A stretch of 64,000 nt of DNA from Pseudoxanthomonas sp. F37 (GTDB taxonomy: Bacteria; Pseudomonadota; Gammaproteobacteria; Xanthomonadales; Xanthomonadaceae), in assembly GCF_022965755.1 (NCBI RefSeq), contig NZ_CP095187.1:2976001-3040000 (forward strand), in the 5' to 3' direction. The translations under genes and the position numbers were made by a program. Shown piece after piece: positions 56,152 to 63,573 of this stretch. Below the pieces are notes generated by a model. That model did no database searches. It saw only the letters and a list, made by a program, of their open reading frames with translations, and was not told the origin of the DNA. Every line of letters begins with the position of its first letter. Position 1 is the first letter of the stretch.

Positions 56152-56276
56152 GGGAATAGGGAATCGGGAGTCGGGATTCGCAACCGCAGAGCGAAGCCTC
56201 GCGGAAGGGAACAGCACCGACGGGGAAACAGGACGGGTCATGCGTGCGCTTCTCCGACTCCCGATTCCCGATTCCC
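56152..56276. repeat. Inverted GGGAATCGGG repeat between ABC permease and ATPase genes
   Basis: Left arm 56152-56174 and right arm 56254-56276 are inverted copies (23 nt, one mismatch), each made of tandem GGGAATC/GGGAGTC units. The right arm lies inside the ATPase gene and encodes its C-terminal IGNRESG. The left arm lies just upstream of the permease start. Similar in layout to the pdxA-rsmA repeat, though the unit sequence differs. Confidence 0.75.
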
Positions 56277-56984
56277 GATTGCCGGCTCTTCATGCAGCTC
56301 CCCGTCGCGCATCACCAGGATGCGGTCGGCGTGCGCGGCGACTTCGGGGTCGTGGGTGATCAGGATGACGGTGTGGCCGTCGTCGCGCAGGCGCTTGAAC
56401 AGGGCCAGGATTTCCTCGCCCGTCTTGCTGTCCAGCGCACCGGTGGGTTCGTCGGCCAGGAGGATCGGCGGCCGGTTGATCAGCGCGCGCGCGATGGCCA
56501 CGCGCTGTTGCTGGCCACCGGACAGCTCGTTCGGGCGATGGCCCGCGCGCTCGGCCAGGCCGACGGCGGCCAGCGCCTGGCGCGCGCGTTCGGTGCGCTG
56601 TGCCGGCGGCACCTGGGCATACCCCAACGGCATGGCCACGTTCTCCAGCGCGGTCATGCGCGGCAGCAGGTGGAAGCCCTGGAACACGAAGCCGATCTTC
56701 TCGCGGCGCAGGACCGCCAGTTGCTCGGCGTCCAGCGTGGCCACATCGATCCCGTCGCACAGGTAACGGCCGTCGGTGGGCGTATCCAGGCATCCGATCA
56801 GGTTCATCAGGGTGGACTTGCCCGAGCCGGACGGCCCCATGATGGCGACGAAGTCGCCGCGGTCCACGCGCATGTCCACGCCTTTCAGCGCGACGACTTC
56901 CGCCTCGGTGCCCGCGGAATAGACCTTGCCCAGCGCGTGCGTCTGGATGACCGGCGTGCGCTCGCCCGCGATCGCTGACGGCAT
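56238..56984 (-). CDS. MacB-like ABC transporter ATP-binding protein
   Basis: 248 aa. Walker A GPSGSGKSTLMNLIGC (about 51-66), Q-loop GFVFQGFHLLPR, signature LSGGQQQRVAIARAL, Walker B PILLADEPTGALD, H-loop LITHD. LolD/MacB-type ATPase that drives the permease. Of two ATGs, 56990 overlaps the adaptor stop but has GAAGGA touching it; 56984 has GAAGGA 6 nt upstream and is preferred. The last residues (EPAIGNRESGVGEAHA) come from the GGGAATCGGG repeat. Confidence 0.94.
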   Translation of the reverse strand: MPSAIAGERTPVIQTHALGKVYSAGTEAEVVALKGVDMRVDRGDFVAIMGPSGSGKSTLMNLIGCLDTPTDGRYLCDGIDVATLDAEQLAVLRREKIGFVFQGFHLLPRMTALENVAMPLGYAQVPPAQRTERARQALAAVGLAERAGHRPNELSGGQQQRVAIARALINRPPILLADEPTGALDSKTGEEILALFKRLRDDGHTVILITHDPEVAAHADRILVMRDGELHEEPAIGNRESGVGEAHA

Positions 56985-56986
56985 GT

Positions 56987-58513
56987 TCATTCCTTCGCGC
57001 GCTCGCCCACGACCACCACATCGCCCTCCTTCACCGCGCCGGACACCTCGGTGCTGGTGCCGTCGCTGGCGCCGATGCGGACCTGCACCATCTCCGGCTT
57101 GCCGTTGACCAGCGCGTAGATGGGCGCACGCTTGGCGCCCAGCAGGGCGCGCAGCTCGGCATCCCAGCGCTGCTTCTGCGTATCGTCCAGCGTGGCGCGG
57201 AACGGCGCGAAGTCCTGCTGCATGCGCTCGGCCATGCGCTGGCGCATCTGCGCCTGCATCGCGCCACCGCCGCCGCCGGCATTGCCACCCGGCCGGGGGC
57301 CTGCGCCGAACATGCTGGCGCCGCTGCGCTGCTGCGCCTGCGCCATCCGCGCGGCCTGGCGTTCCCGCAATGCCGTGAGCGCGGCATCGAAGGCGGCCTG
57401 CTGGTCGGGCTTGAGCTGCAGCGTGCCGGCCACGCGCGCCAGGTCTTCGCCGATGCCGCCGCCGCGGCCCTGGCCGCCTTGCGGCGCCTGCGCGGCGGCG
57501 GTGGCATTGGCGGCCTCACCGGTCGGCTTGTAGCGCAGCGCGGCGTTGGAGACCTTCAGGATGTCGTCGCGCTTGCTGACCTCGATCTCGGCATTGACGG
57601 TCAGGCCCGGCAGCAGCGTGCCGTCGCTGTTGTCCACGCTGACCACCACCGGGTACGTCACCACGTTACTGGTGGTCGTGGCCGACAACCGCACCTGCTG
57701 CACCTGCCCGCGGAACTGGCGGTCGGCGAAGGCGTCGACGGTGAACGACACCGCCTGCCCCACCTTGACCTGGCCGATGTCGGCCTCGTCCACGGCCAGC
57801 TCGATCTTCATCTTCGACAGATCCTCGGCGATGGTGAACAGCTCCGGCGCCTGCAGGCTGGCCGCCACGGTCTGCCCCGGCTCGATGGTGCGCGTCAGCA
57901 CCACGCCATCCACCGGCGAACGGATCACCGTGCGGTCCAGGTTGACCCGGGTGGTCTGGGTGGACGCCGTCTGCTGGCGTATCGACGCCTGCGCCGCATT
58001 GACTTGCGCGCGCGCCTGGTCGCGGGCGGCCCGGGCCAGGTCCACGTCGCTCTGCGCGACCAGCTTCTGCCGGCCCAGGTCGGCCTTGCGGGCGTAGTCC
58101 AGTTCGGCATTGGCCAGCGTGGCTTGCGCCTGTTTCAGGCTGGCCTGCGCATTGGCGATCTGCGCATTGCCCTGCTCGATCTGGGCCTCGTAGGTACTGG
58201 GATCGATGCGCGCCAGCACCTCGCCCTTCTTGACCTCGCTGTTGTAGTCGACCAGCACGTCGGTCACCTGGCCGGATATCTGGCTGCCCACGGTGACCGT
58301 GGAAATGGCGCTGAGCGTGCCGGTGGCCGAGATCGCCACGCGGATGTCGCCGCGCTCGATGGTGGCGGTGCGGTAGGCGCTCTCCGCTGCCCCGCTCTGG
58401 CGGGCGGTCCACCACCAGGCGCCGCCGCCGAGGATGGCAGCCACGGCGATGCCGAGCAGCAGGGAGGGAGCGATGGACTTCTTGCGCGGGGTGGAACGTG
58501 CAGGCTGGCTCAT
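56987..58513 (-). CDS. MacA-like periplasmic adaptor with inserted Spy/CpxP-like helical domain
   Basis: 508 aa, about 130 longer than usual MacA. Membrane anchor 16-36, barrel-sandwich/lipoyl and alpha-hairpin (about 65-210: GSQISGQVTDVLVDYNSEVKKGE, long Ala/Gln-rich coiled coil 108-185, VIRSPVDGVVLTRTIEPGQTV), beta-barrel (225-310). Between the barrel and the final strands lies an insert (about 335-460): Gly/Ala linkers and helices LQLKPDQQAAFDAALTALRE and FAPFRATLDDTQKQRWDAE, reminiscent of LTxxQ proteins. It ends with the membrane-proximal RAPIYALVNGKPEMVQVRIGASDG. Adaptor to the ATPase and permease downstream; which TolC-like partner is used is unknown. Confidence 0.9.
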   Translation of the reverse strand: MSQPARSTPRKKSIAPSLLLGIAVAAILGGGAWWWTARQSGAAESAYRTATIERGDIRVAISATGTLSAISTVTVGSQISGQVTDVLVDYNSEVKKGEVLARIDPSTYEAQIEQGNAQIANAQASLKQAQATLANAELDYARKADLGRQKLVAQSDVDLARAARDQARAQVNAAQASIRQQTASTQTTRVNLDRTVIRSPVDGVVLTRTIEPGQTVAASLQAPELFTIAEDLSKMKIELAVDEADIGQVKVGQAVSFTVDAFADRQFRGQVQQVRLSATTTSNVVTYPVVVSVDNSDGTLLPGLTVNAEIEVSKRDDILKVSNAALRYKPTGEAANATAAAQAPQGGQGRGGGIGEDLARVAGTLQLKPDQQAAFDAALTALRERQAARMAQAQQRSGASMFGAGPRPGGNAGGGGGAMQAQMRQRMAERMQQDFAPFRATLDDTQKQRWDAELRALLGAKRAPIYALVNGKPEMVQVRIGASDGTSTEVSGAVKEGDVVVVGERAKE

Positions 58514-58608
58514 GCAGTGAGTCGGCTCGGAAGAGGGGATTCGGGGAGGGGAACGCACCGGGGGCCGCGGCGTTGACAGCCGCGCGCGCCGGTCAGTTCC
58601 CGTATGGA

Positions 58609-59880
58609 TTACGGAACGAAGCGGATGGTCGCGGTGGTGCCGCGGCCCAGCTCGCTGTCCAGCTCGATCTTCCAGCCGAACCGGTCGCACAGGCGGCTGA
58701 CGATGGACAGGCCCAGCCCGCTGCCATGCGGGCGGTTGGGGTCGGCGCGGTAGAAGGGTTCGAAGACCCGCACCATCGATTCGGCCGACATGCCGATGCC
58801 GGTATCGCGCACGATCACCCGGTCCGGCTCCAGAATCACGTCGATCCGGCCGCGGTCAGTGTAGGAACAGGCGTTGCGCAGCAGGTTGCTCACCACCACC
58901 TGGAACACGCGCGGCGGCGCATGCAGGCGCGGGCGCGCATGCAGCGTGACCTCCAGGTCCACCGGCTTGTTGAGCAGCAGCGCGCGCGCATTCTCGGCCT
59001 CGTCCATGACGATGTCGGCCACGTCGAAATCCTCGCTCTGCGGCTCCACCTCGGCCTCGCGGGCCAGGATGAGGAAGGCGTCGATCACCGCCTCCATGTC
59101 GCGGCCCGCCCGCTGGATGCGCTGCAGCGCGCGCGCCACCCGCGGCGGCGAATCCTCGGCCATCGCCATGTCGCTGGCCACGCGGATCACCGTCAGCGGC
59201 GTGCGCAGCTCGTGGCTGGCGTCGCGGGTGAAATCGCGCTCGCGCGCCACGTGTGCGGTCACCCGCTGCGCCAGCCCGTGCAGGGCGGAGGCCAGTTGCC
59301 GCGCCTCGCCCTGCACGTCGTTGGGCAGGCGGTCGGCGGCCAGGGTGCTGACGTCGGGACGGCGCGGGTCCCACTCGGCCACCTGGCGTGCCAGCCAGCT
59401 GACCGGCGAGACCAGCCGCTTGGAGGCGCGGTAGGTGAGCCACGACACCAGGTAGATCGCCACCAGCGTCATGATGATCGGCACCGTGCCGAAGTAGAAC
59501 GCCAGCCGTTCGGCCTGCGAGCGCAGGAACACCAGGTACAGGCGCCCCGCGGGCTGTTCGTCCACCAGCACCAGCAGGTCGTCGTCCTTCAACTCGTGGA
59601 AGCCGGGCCTGAGCTCGCGCAGGTTTTCCGGCAGTACCAGGTTGGAGTGTCCCTTCACCACCAGGTAGCCGCGCAGGTTGTGCGTGTTGGGCGGGGGTTG
59701 CGCGGTGCTGGCGCTGTACAGCTCCCAGAAGTGCGCGGCTTCCTCCTGCAGCGCGGTGTTCATCAGGCTGTGCTTGATGACCGCCGAGATCAGGTACACG
59801 CCCAGCACGATGGCCAGGCTGACCATGACGGCCTGCAGGATGAAGGCGATCCTGAGCTTGCGAGGCAGGCCGTGGCGCAT
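58609..59880 (-). CDS. Sensor histidine kinase
   Basis: 423 aa. TM1 about 11-33, periplasmic loop 34-125, TM2 about 130-150, HAMP-like linker, DHp with His223 in RDASHELRTPLTVIR, and the ATPase domain: N-box VVVSNLLRNACSYTD, G1 VRDTGIGMS, F-box RVFEPFYRAD, G2 HGSGLGLSIV. Its response regulator is encoded 49 bp upstream. Lies 95 bp before the MacA-like gene on the same strand, so it probably controls the exporter. Confidence 0.95.
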   Translation of the reverse strand: MRHGLPRKLRIAFILQAVMVSLAIVLGVYLISAVIKHSLMNTALQEEAAHFWELYSASTAQPPPNTHNLRGYLVVKGHSNLVLPENLRELRPGFHELKDDDLLVLVDEQPAGRLYLVFLRSQAERLAFYFGTVPIIMTLVAIYLVSWLTYRASKRLVSPVSWLARQVAEWDPRRPDVSTLAADRLPNDVQGEARQLASALHGLAQRVTAHVARERDFTRDASHELRTPLTVIRVASDMAMAEDSPPRVARALQRIQRAGRDMEAVIDAFLILAREAEVEPQSEDFDVADIVMDEAENARALLLNKPVDLEVTLHARPRLHAPPRVFQVVVSNLLRNACSYTDRGRIDVILEPDRVIVRDTGIGMSAESMVRVFEPFYRADPNRPHGSGLGLSIVSRLCDRFGWKIELDSELGRGTTATIRFVP

Positions 59881-59929
59881 GGGGATCCGTCGGGCGAAAG
59901 CCGGAGTATGCCGCGCGCCGACGGCCGGG

Positions 59930-60631
59930 TCAGCCGATGTCGGCGATGCGGTAGCCGGCGCTCTGCACGGTGTGCAGCAGCGGCTTGTCGAACGGCTTGT
60001 CGATCACCTTGCGCAGGTTGTACAGGTGGCTGCGCAGGGTGTCCGAGTCCGGCAGGCCGTTGCCCCAGATCTCGCGCTCGATCTCCTGCCGGGTCACCAC
60101 GCGCGGCGATTCGCGCATCAGGATGGTCAGCAGGCGAAGGCCGATGGGCGAGAGCATCAGCTCGGTGCCGCCACGGGTGGCCCGCATGCTGACCGGGTCG
60201 AGCACCAGGTCGGCGACCTTCAGCACCTCGGCCCCCACCTGACGGCGCTCGCGGCGGATCAGCGCCCGCAGGCGGGCCTCCAGCTCCTGGATGGCGAAGG
60301 GCTTGGTGAGGTAGTCGTCGGCACCGGAACTCAGGCCGGTCAGCTTGTCGTCCAGGGTGTCGCGCGCGGTGAGCATCAGCACCGGCGTGGACTTGCGCGC
60401 TTCGTTGCGCAGCCGCTTGCAGACCTCCATGCCGTCCAGGCGCGGCAGCATCAGGTCCAGCACCAGCACGTCGTAGCTGTTCTCCACCGCCAGGCGGTAG
60501 CCGTCCAGGCCGTCGGTGGCGTAGTCGACCTCGAACCCGCGTCCTTCCAGGTATTCCCCGATCATCTCGGAAATGTTGCGGTTGTCTTCCACCACCAGCA
60601 CCAGACCTGCGGTTTCCTGACTGTGTCGCAT
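59930..60631 (-). CDS. OmpR/PhoB-family response regulator
   Basis: 233 aa. Receiver domain 8-125 with acidic pocket VVEDN, phosphoacceptor Asp59 in VLVLDLMLPRLDGMEV, conserved Thr/Ala in MLTARD and Lys in DYLTKPF. C-terminal winged helix (about 140-230: LMLSPIGLRLLTILMRESPRVVTRQEIEREIWG, LRSHLYNLRKVIDKPF). AAGGGAG lies upstream of ATG 60631. First gene of the RR-HK-MacA-ATPase-permease cluster. Confidence 0.95.
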   Translation of the reverse strand: MRHSQETAGLVLVVEDNRNISEMIGEYLEGRGFEVDYATDGLDGYRLAVENSYDVLVLDLMLPRLDGMEVCKRLRNEARKSTPVLMLTARDTLDDKLTGLSSGADDYLTKPFAIQELEARLRALIRRERRQVGAEVLKVADLVLDPVSMRATRGGTELMLSPIGLRLLTILMRESPRVVTRQEIEREIWGNGLPDSDTLRSHLYNLRKVIDKPFDKPLLHTVQSAGYRIADIG

Positions 60632-60759
60632 GACAGCTCCCTTGAAAGGCTTCAGGTTTGTGAAACTACCCGGAGCCCGGTGGACGCCATGTGAAGGCCG
60701 CCGCTGCATTCAGGCGGCAGTAGGGATAGGCTTCGCCCTCCCTCCCCGACGGCCCCGCC

Positions 60760-61098
60760 ATGATCGAACGCGTCCTGCCCCTGTGCCTGCTGCTGGCCTC
60801 CAACGTCTTCATGACCTTCGCCTGGTACGGCCACCTGAAGTACAAGTCCGCCCCCCTGGTCGTGGCGATCCTGGCCAGCTGGGGCATCGCCTTCTTCGAG
60901 TACTCGCTGATGGTGCCGGCCAACCGGATAGGCAGCGCGGTCTATTCGGTGGTCCAGCTGAAGACGATCCAGGAGATCCTGACCCTGCTGGTCTTCGCCG
61001 GCTTCAGCACCTGGTACCTGGGCCAGCCGCTGAAGTGGAACCACTACGCGGCGTTCGCCCTGATCGTGGGCGCGGCGTTCCTGATGTTCTACGAATGA
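60760..61098 (+). CDS. DUF486-family small membrane protein
   Basis: 112 aa with four transmembrane helices, of the DMT/EamA-related DUF486 family: LLLASNVFMTFAWYGHLKYKS, VVAILASWGIAFFEYSLMVPANRIG, YSVVQLKTIQEILTLLVFAGFSTWYLG and YAAFALIVGAAFLMFYE. Function unknown. Divergent from the response-regulator gene. A REP-like inverted hairpin starts 2 bp after its stop. Confidence 0.92.
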   Translation: MIERVLPLCLLLASNVFMTFAWYGHLKYKSAPLVVAILASWGIAFFEYSLMVPANRIGSAVYSVVQLKTIQEILTLLVFAGFSTWYLGQPLKWNHYAAFALIVGAAFLMFYE

Positions 61099-61100
61099 GC

Positions 61101-61179
61101 CCCGTAGGAGCGCCCCATGGGCGCGATGCTTTTCCGGGACGGCACCAAGAGCATCGCGCCCATGGGGCGCTCCTACGGG
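61101..61179. repeat. Perfect 30-bp inverted REP-like repeat
   Basis: Arms 61101-61130 and 61150-61179 are perfectly complementary (30 bp), and the pairing extends three more positions inward, one as a G-U pair. Each arm carries GTAGGAGCGCC near its outer end and its own CATG-centred mini-hairpin. The right arm matches 36210-36236. It lies between the convergent DUF486 and DUF962 genes, and the T4 after the left arm could aid termination. Confidence 0.85.
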
Positions 61180-61188
61180 AGAAAAGGA

Positions 61189-61491
61189 TCAGAACCGGAT
61201 CTTCCCCGTAATGATGTCCTTGAACATCACCCAGTCGCCGGCGAAGGAATAGAACGGGTGCTTGAAGGTGGCGGGCCGGTTCTTCTCGAAGAAGAAGTGG
61301 CCGACCCAGGCGAAGCCATAGCCGCAGATCAGCGCGGCGAGCAGCCACCAGGCATTGCGTTCGACGACGGCCAGCGTCACCAGGGCCAGCACGCCGCAGC
61401 TGCCGATGAAGTGCAGCCGGCGCGAGGTGCGGTTGCTGTGCTCGGCCAGATAGAACGGATAGAACTCGCGGAAACCGGCGAAGCGGCTCAT
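61189..61491 (-). CDS. DUF962 / Mpo1-like membrane protein
   Basis: 100 aa. EFYPFYLAEHSNRTSRRLHFIGSCGVLALV, GYGFAWVGHFFFEKNRPATFKHPFYSFAGDW are the Mpo1/YGL010w hallmarks, with His residues proposed to bind iron in the yeast fatty-acid alpha-dioxygenase. Two to three membrane helices. The bacterial role is unknown. Start MSRF; the GTG four codons earlier is unlikely. Follows ynfA by 16 bp on the same strand. Confidence 0.9.
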   Translation of the reverse strand: MSRFAGFREFYPFYLAEHSNRTSRRLHFIGSCGVLALVTLAVVERNAWWLLAALICGYGFAWVGHFFFEKNRPATFKHPFYSFAGDWVMFKDIITGKIRF

Positions 61492-61507
61492 GTCCCCTCC
61501 CACAGGG

Positions 61508-61831
61508 TCAGGCAGCGCGTGGCGAGAACATGATCACCGCCATGCCGGCCAGGCACAAGCCGGCGCCCAGCAGGTCCCAGCGCGTGGGCTTCACCGCGTC
61601 CACGGCCCACAGCCAGAAGATCGCCATGGTGATGTAGACGCCGCCATAGGCCGCATAGACCCGGCCCGAGGCCGTGGGGTGCAGGGTCAGCAGCCATGCG
61701 AACAGCGCCAGGCTGGCCGCGGCCGGCAGCAGCAGCCAGGCGCTGCCGCCCTTGCGCAGCCACAGGTAGGGGAGATAGCAGCCGACGATCTCGGCCAGCG
61801 CGGTGACGAGGAACAGCAGCAGGGTCTTCAT
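61508..61831 (-). CDS. YnfA-family (UPF0060) small membrane protein
   Basis: 107 aa, four transmembrane helices. [53 protein letters not shown] and [19 protein letters not shown] fit UPF0060, a small-multidrug-resistance-like family. The conserved Glu in [12 protein letters not shown] is retained. A GTG start two codons earlier is possible. mazG lies upstream across a REP-like hairpin. Confidence 0.93.
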   Translation of the reverse strand: MKTLLLFLVTALAEIVGCYLPYLWLRKGGSAWLLLPAAASLALFAWLLTLHPTASGRVYAAYGGVYITMAIFWLWAVDAVKPTRWDLLGAGLCLAGMAVIMFSPRAA

Positions 61832-61838
61832 GCCCACA

Positions 61839-61920
61839 GTAGAGCGGAGCCCGCTCCGCTGCGTCTACCACCGGCGACAGCGAACGCCGCGCCCGCGGAG
61901 CGGGGCATGCCCGGCCCTAC
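61839..61920. repeat. GTAG-headed hairpins between mazG and ynfA
   Basis: First element 61839-61868: GTAGA and TCTAC flank the stem GCGGAGC / GCTCCGC. A second, inverted element ends CCCTAC at 61920 with CGGGGCATGCCCGG as its core. It overlaps the mazG stop by a few bases. Same head-tetranucleotide as the other REP-like repeats in the window. Confidence 0.65.
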
Positions 61921-62759
61921 GGAGCTTCATCCCGCTTCACCCGCGCCCACAGCGCTTCCTGCGCGTCCAGGCCCAGCGCGGACATCGTGGTTCCCTCGGC
62001 GGCCGCGAGCGCCTCCATCGCCCGGAAGCGGCGTTCGAACTTCAGGTTGGCCCGGCGCAGCGCGCCGCCCACGTCCACCTTCGCATGACGCGCGAGGTTG
62101 GCGGCGACGAACAGCAGGTCGCCGATCTCGTCCTCCAGCCGCGCATCGCGTTCGGGCGAAGGCGCGGCGGCGAGCTCGACGCGCACTTCGTCGATCTCCT
62201 CGTGCAGCTTGTCGATCACCGGCGCGGTATCCGGCCAGTCGAAGCCCACGCGGGCCGCGCGCGACTGCAGCTTCACCGCGCGCTGCCACTCCGGCAGTCC
62301 GCGCGACACGCCGGCCAGCGCGGACGTGTCTTCTTCGCCGGCGGCCTTGCGCTCGGCGGCCTTGATCGCTTCCCAGCTGACCGTCTGCGCCTGGGCATCG
62401 GCCAACGAGGCCCCCTGTCCCGAGTCCGTCGAAGGGCCGAAGACGTGCGGGTGCCGGCGCACCATCTTGTCGCAGATGGCGTCCACGACATCGGCGAACG
62501 CGAAGGCGCCCTGCTCCTGCGCCATCCGCGCATGGAAGACGACCTGCAGCAGCAGGTCCCCCAGTTCGTCCTTCAGCGCGGGCAGGTCGCCACGGTCGAT
62601 CGCGTCGGCGACTTCGTAGGCCTCCTCGATCGTGTAGGGCGCGATGGTCGAGAAATCCTGCTCCAGGTCCCAGGGACAACCGCCATCGGGGGCGCGCAGG
62701 CGCGCCATGATGGCCAGCAGGCGCGCAATGCCGCCTTCAGGCGGTGCGGGCATGTCCAT
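61917..62759 (-). CDS. mazG: Nucleoside triphosphate pyrophosphohydrolase
   Basis: 280 aa with two tandem MazG domains. First: LRAPDGGCPWDLEQDFSTIAPYTIEEAYEVADAI and ALKDELGDLLLQVVFHA (EExxE and ExxD metal sites). Second: IDKLHEEIDEVRVELA and LEDEIGDLLFVAANLARHA. It hydrolyses NTPs to NMPs and lowers ppGpp-linked stress. Of three in-frame ATGs (62765, 62759, 62753), 62759 has GGGGG 6 nt upstream; all overlap the end of cysQ. Between the domains is a repeat-like insertion (GPSTDSGQGA; see repeat). Confidence 0.95.
   Translation of the reverse strand: MDMPAPPEGGIARLLAIMARLRAPDGGCPWDLEQDFSTIAPYTIEEAYEVADAIDRGDLPALKDELGDLLLQVVFHARMAQEQGAFAFADVVDAICDKMVRRHPHVFGPSTDSGQGASLADAQAQTVSWEAIKAAERKAAGEEDTSALAGVSRGLPEWQRAVKLQSRAARVGFDWPDTAPVIDKLHEEIDEVRVELAAAPSPERDARLEDEIGDLLFVAANLARHAKVDVGGALRRANLKFERRFRAMEALAAAEGTTMSALGLDAQEALWARVKRDEAP
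62414..62438. repeat. Repeat-like insertion inside mazG
   Basis: The segment CCTGTCCCGAGTCCGTCGAA and following bases codes for GPSTDSGQ on the minus strand. It resembles a short dispersed repeat I recall from related genomes (from memory, no second copy here). It preserves the mazG frame. Confidence 0.35.
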
Positions 62760-63573
62760 GTTCATCCCCCAGCGCCCGGGCCAGCCACGTGCGCCACGGC
62801 AGCGTCATGTCGCCCATCGCGACGAAGTCGCCGTTGAGCAGCGTCTCGCGGCGGTTGTAGCGGAACGCGCGGCCATCCGGCGCCAGCAGCGCGCCACCGG
62901 CGGCCTCCAGCACGCACTGCGCCGCGGCGGTGTCCCATTCGCTGGTCGGACCGAAACGCGGATAGACGTCCAGTGCGCCCTCGGCGATGCGGCAGAACTT
63001 CAGCGACGATCCCAGCGACACCTCCTCGATGCCGCCCATCGCATCCAGGAAGGCCTGGGTGCGCGCATCGCGGTGCGAACGGCTGGCGGCGACCTTCAGC
63101 GCACCGGTCGCGGGCGAGCGCGTGCGGATCGGCGTATCCACGTCTCCCACGCGACGGTAGGCATTGCGTCCCTGGCGCGCATGCCAAGTTTCGCCGCTCA
63201 CCGGCGCGTGCACCACGCCGAAGATGGGTTCGTTCTGCTCGATCAGCGCGATGTTGACGGTGAACTCGCCATTGCGCTTGATGAACTCGCGGGTGCCGTC
63301 CAGCGGATCCACCAGCCAGTAGGTCGGCCACTGGCTGCGTTCGCTCCACGGGATGTCGGCCGCTTCCTCCGACAGGACGGGCCACTGCGGGGTCAGCCTG
63401 CGCAGGCCGTCGGTGATCACCTGGTGGGCGGCCATGTCGGCGGCGGTCAGCGGGCTGTCGTCGGTCTTCTGCTGCACGTCGAAGGTGCCTTCGTACACGG
63501 CCATGATGGCCTGGCCCGCTTCGCGGGCGATGACGATGACGGCTTCGTGCAGGTCGGCGGTCATGCGGCTCAT
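62737..63573 (-). CDS. cysQ: 3'(2'),5'-bisphosphate nucleotidase
   Basis: 278 aa, inositol-monophosphatase superfamily. DDSPLTAADMAAH, LSEEAADIPW, the metal motif WLVDPLDGTREFIKRNGEFTVNIALIE and the second motif TSEWDTAAAQCVLEAAGG. Removes the 3' phosphate of PAP made in sulfate assimilation. ATG 63573 overlaps the nudE stop (ATGA). Ends inside mazG by 23 bp. Confidence 0.95.
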   Translation of the reverse strand: MSRMTADLHEAVIVIAREAGQAIMAVYEGTFDVQQKTDDSPLTAADMAAHQVITDGLRRLTPQWPVLSEEAADIPWSERSQWPTYWLVDPLDGTREFIKRNGEFTVNIALIEQNEPIFGVVHAPVSGETWHARQGRNAYRRVGDVDTPIRTRSPATGALKVAASRSHRDARTQAFLDAMGGIEEVSLGSSLKFCRIAEGALDVYPRFGPTSEWDTAAAQCVLEAAGGALLAPDGRAFRYNRRETLLNGDFVAMGDMTLPWRTWLARALGDEHGHARTA

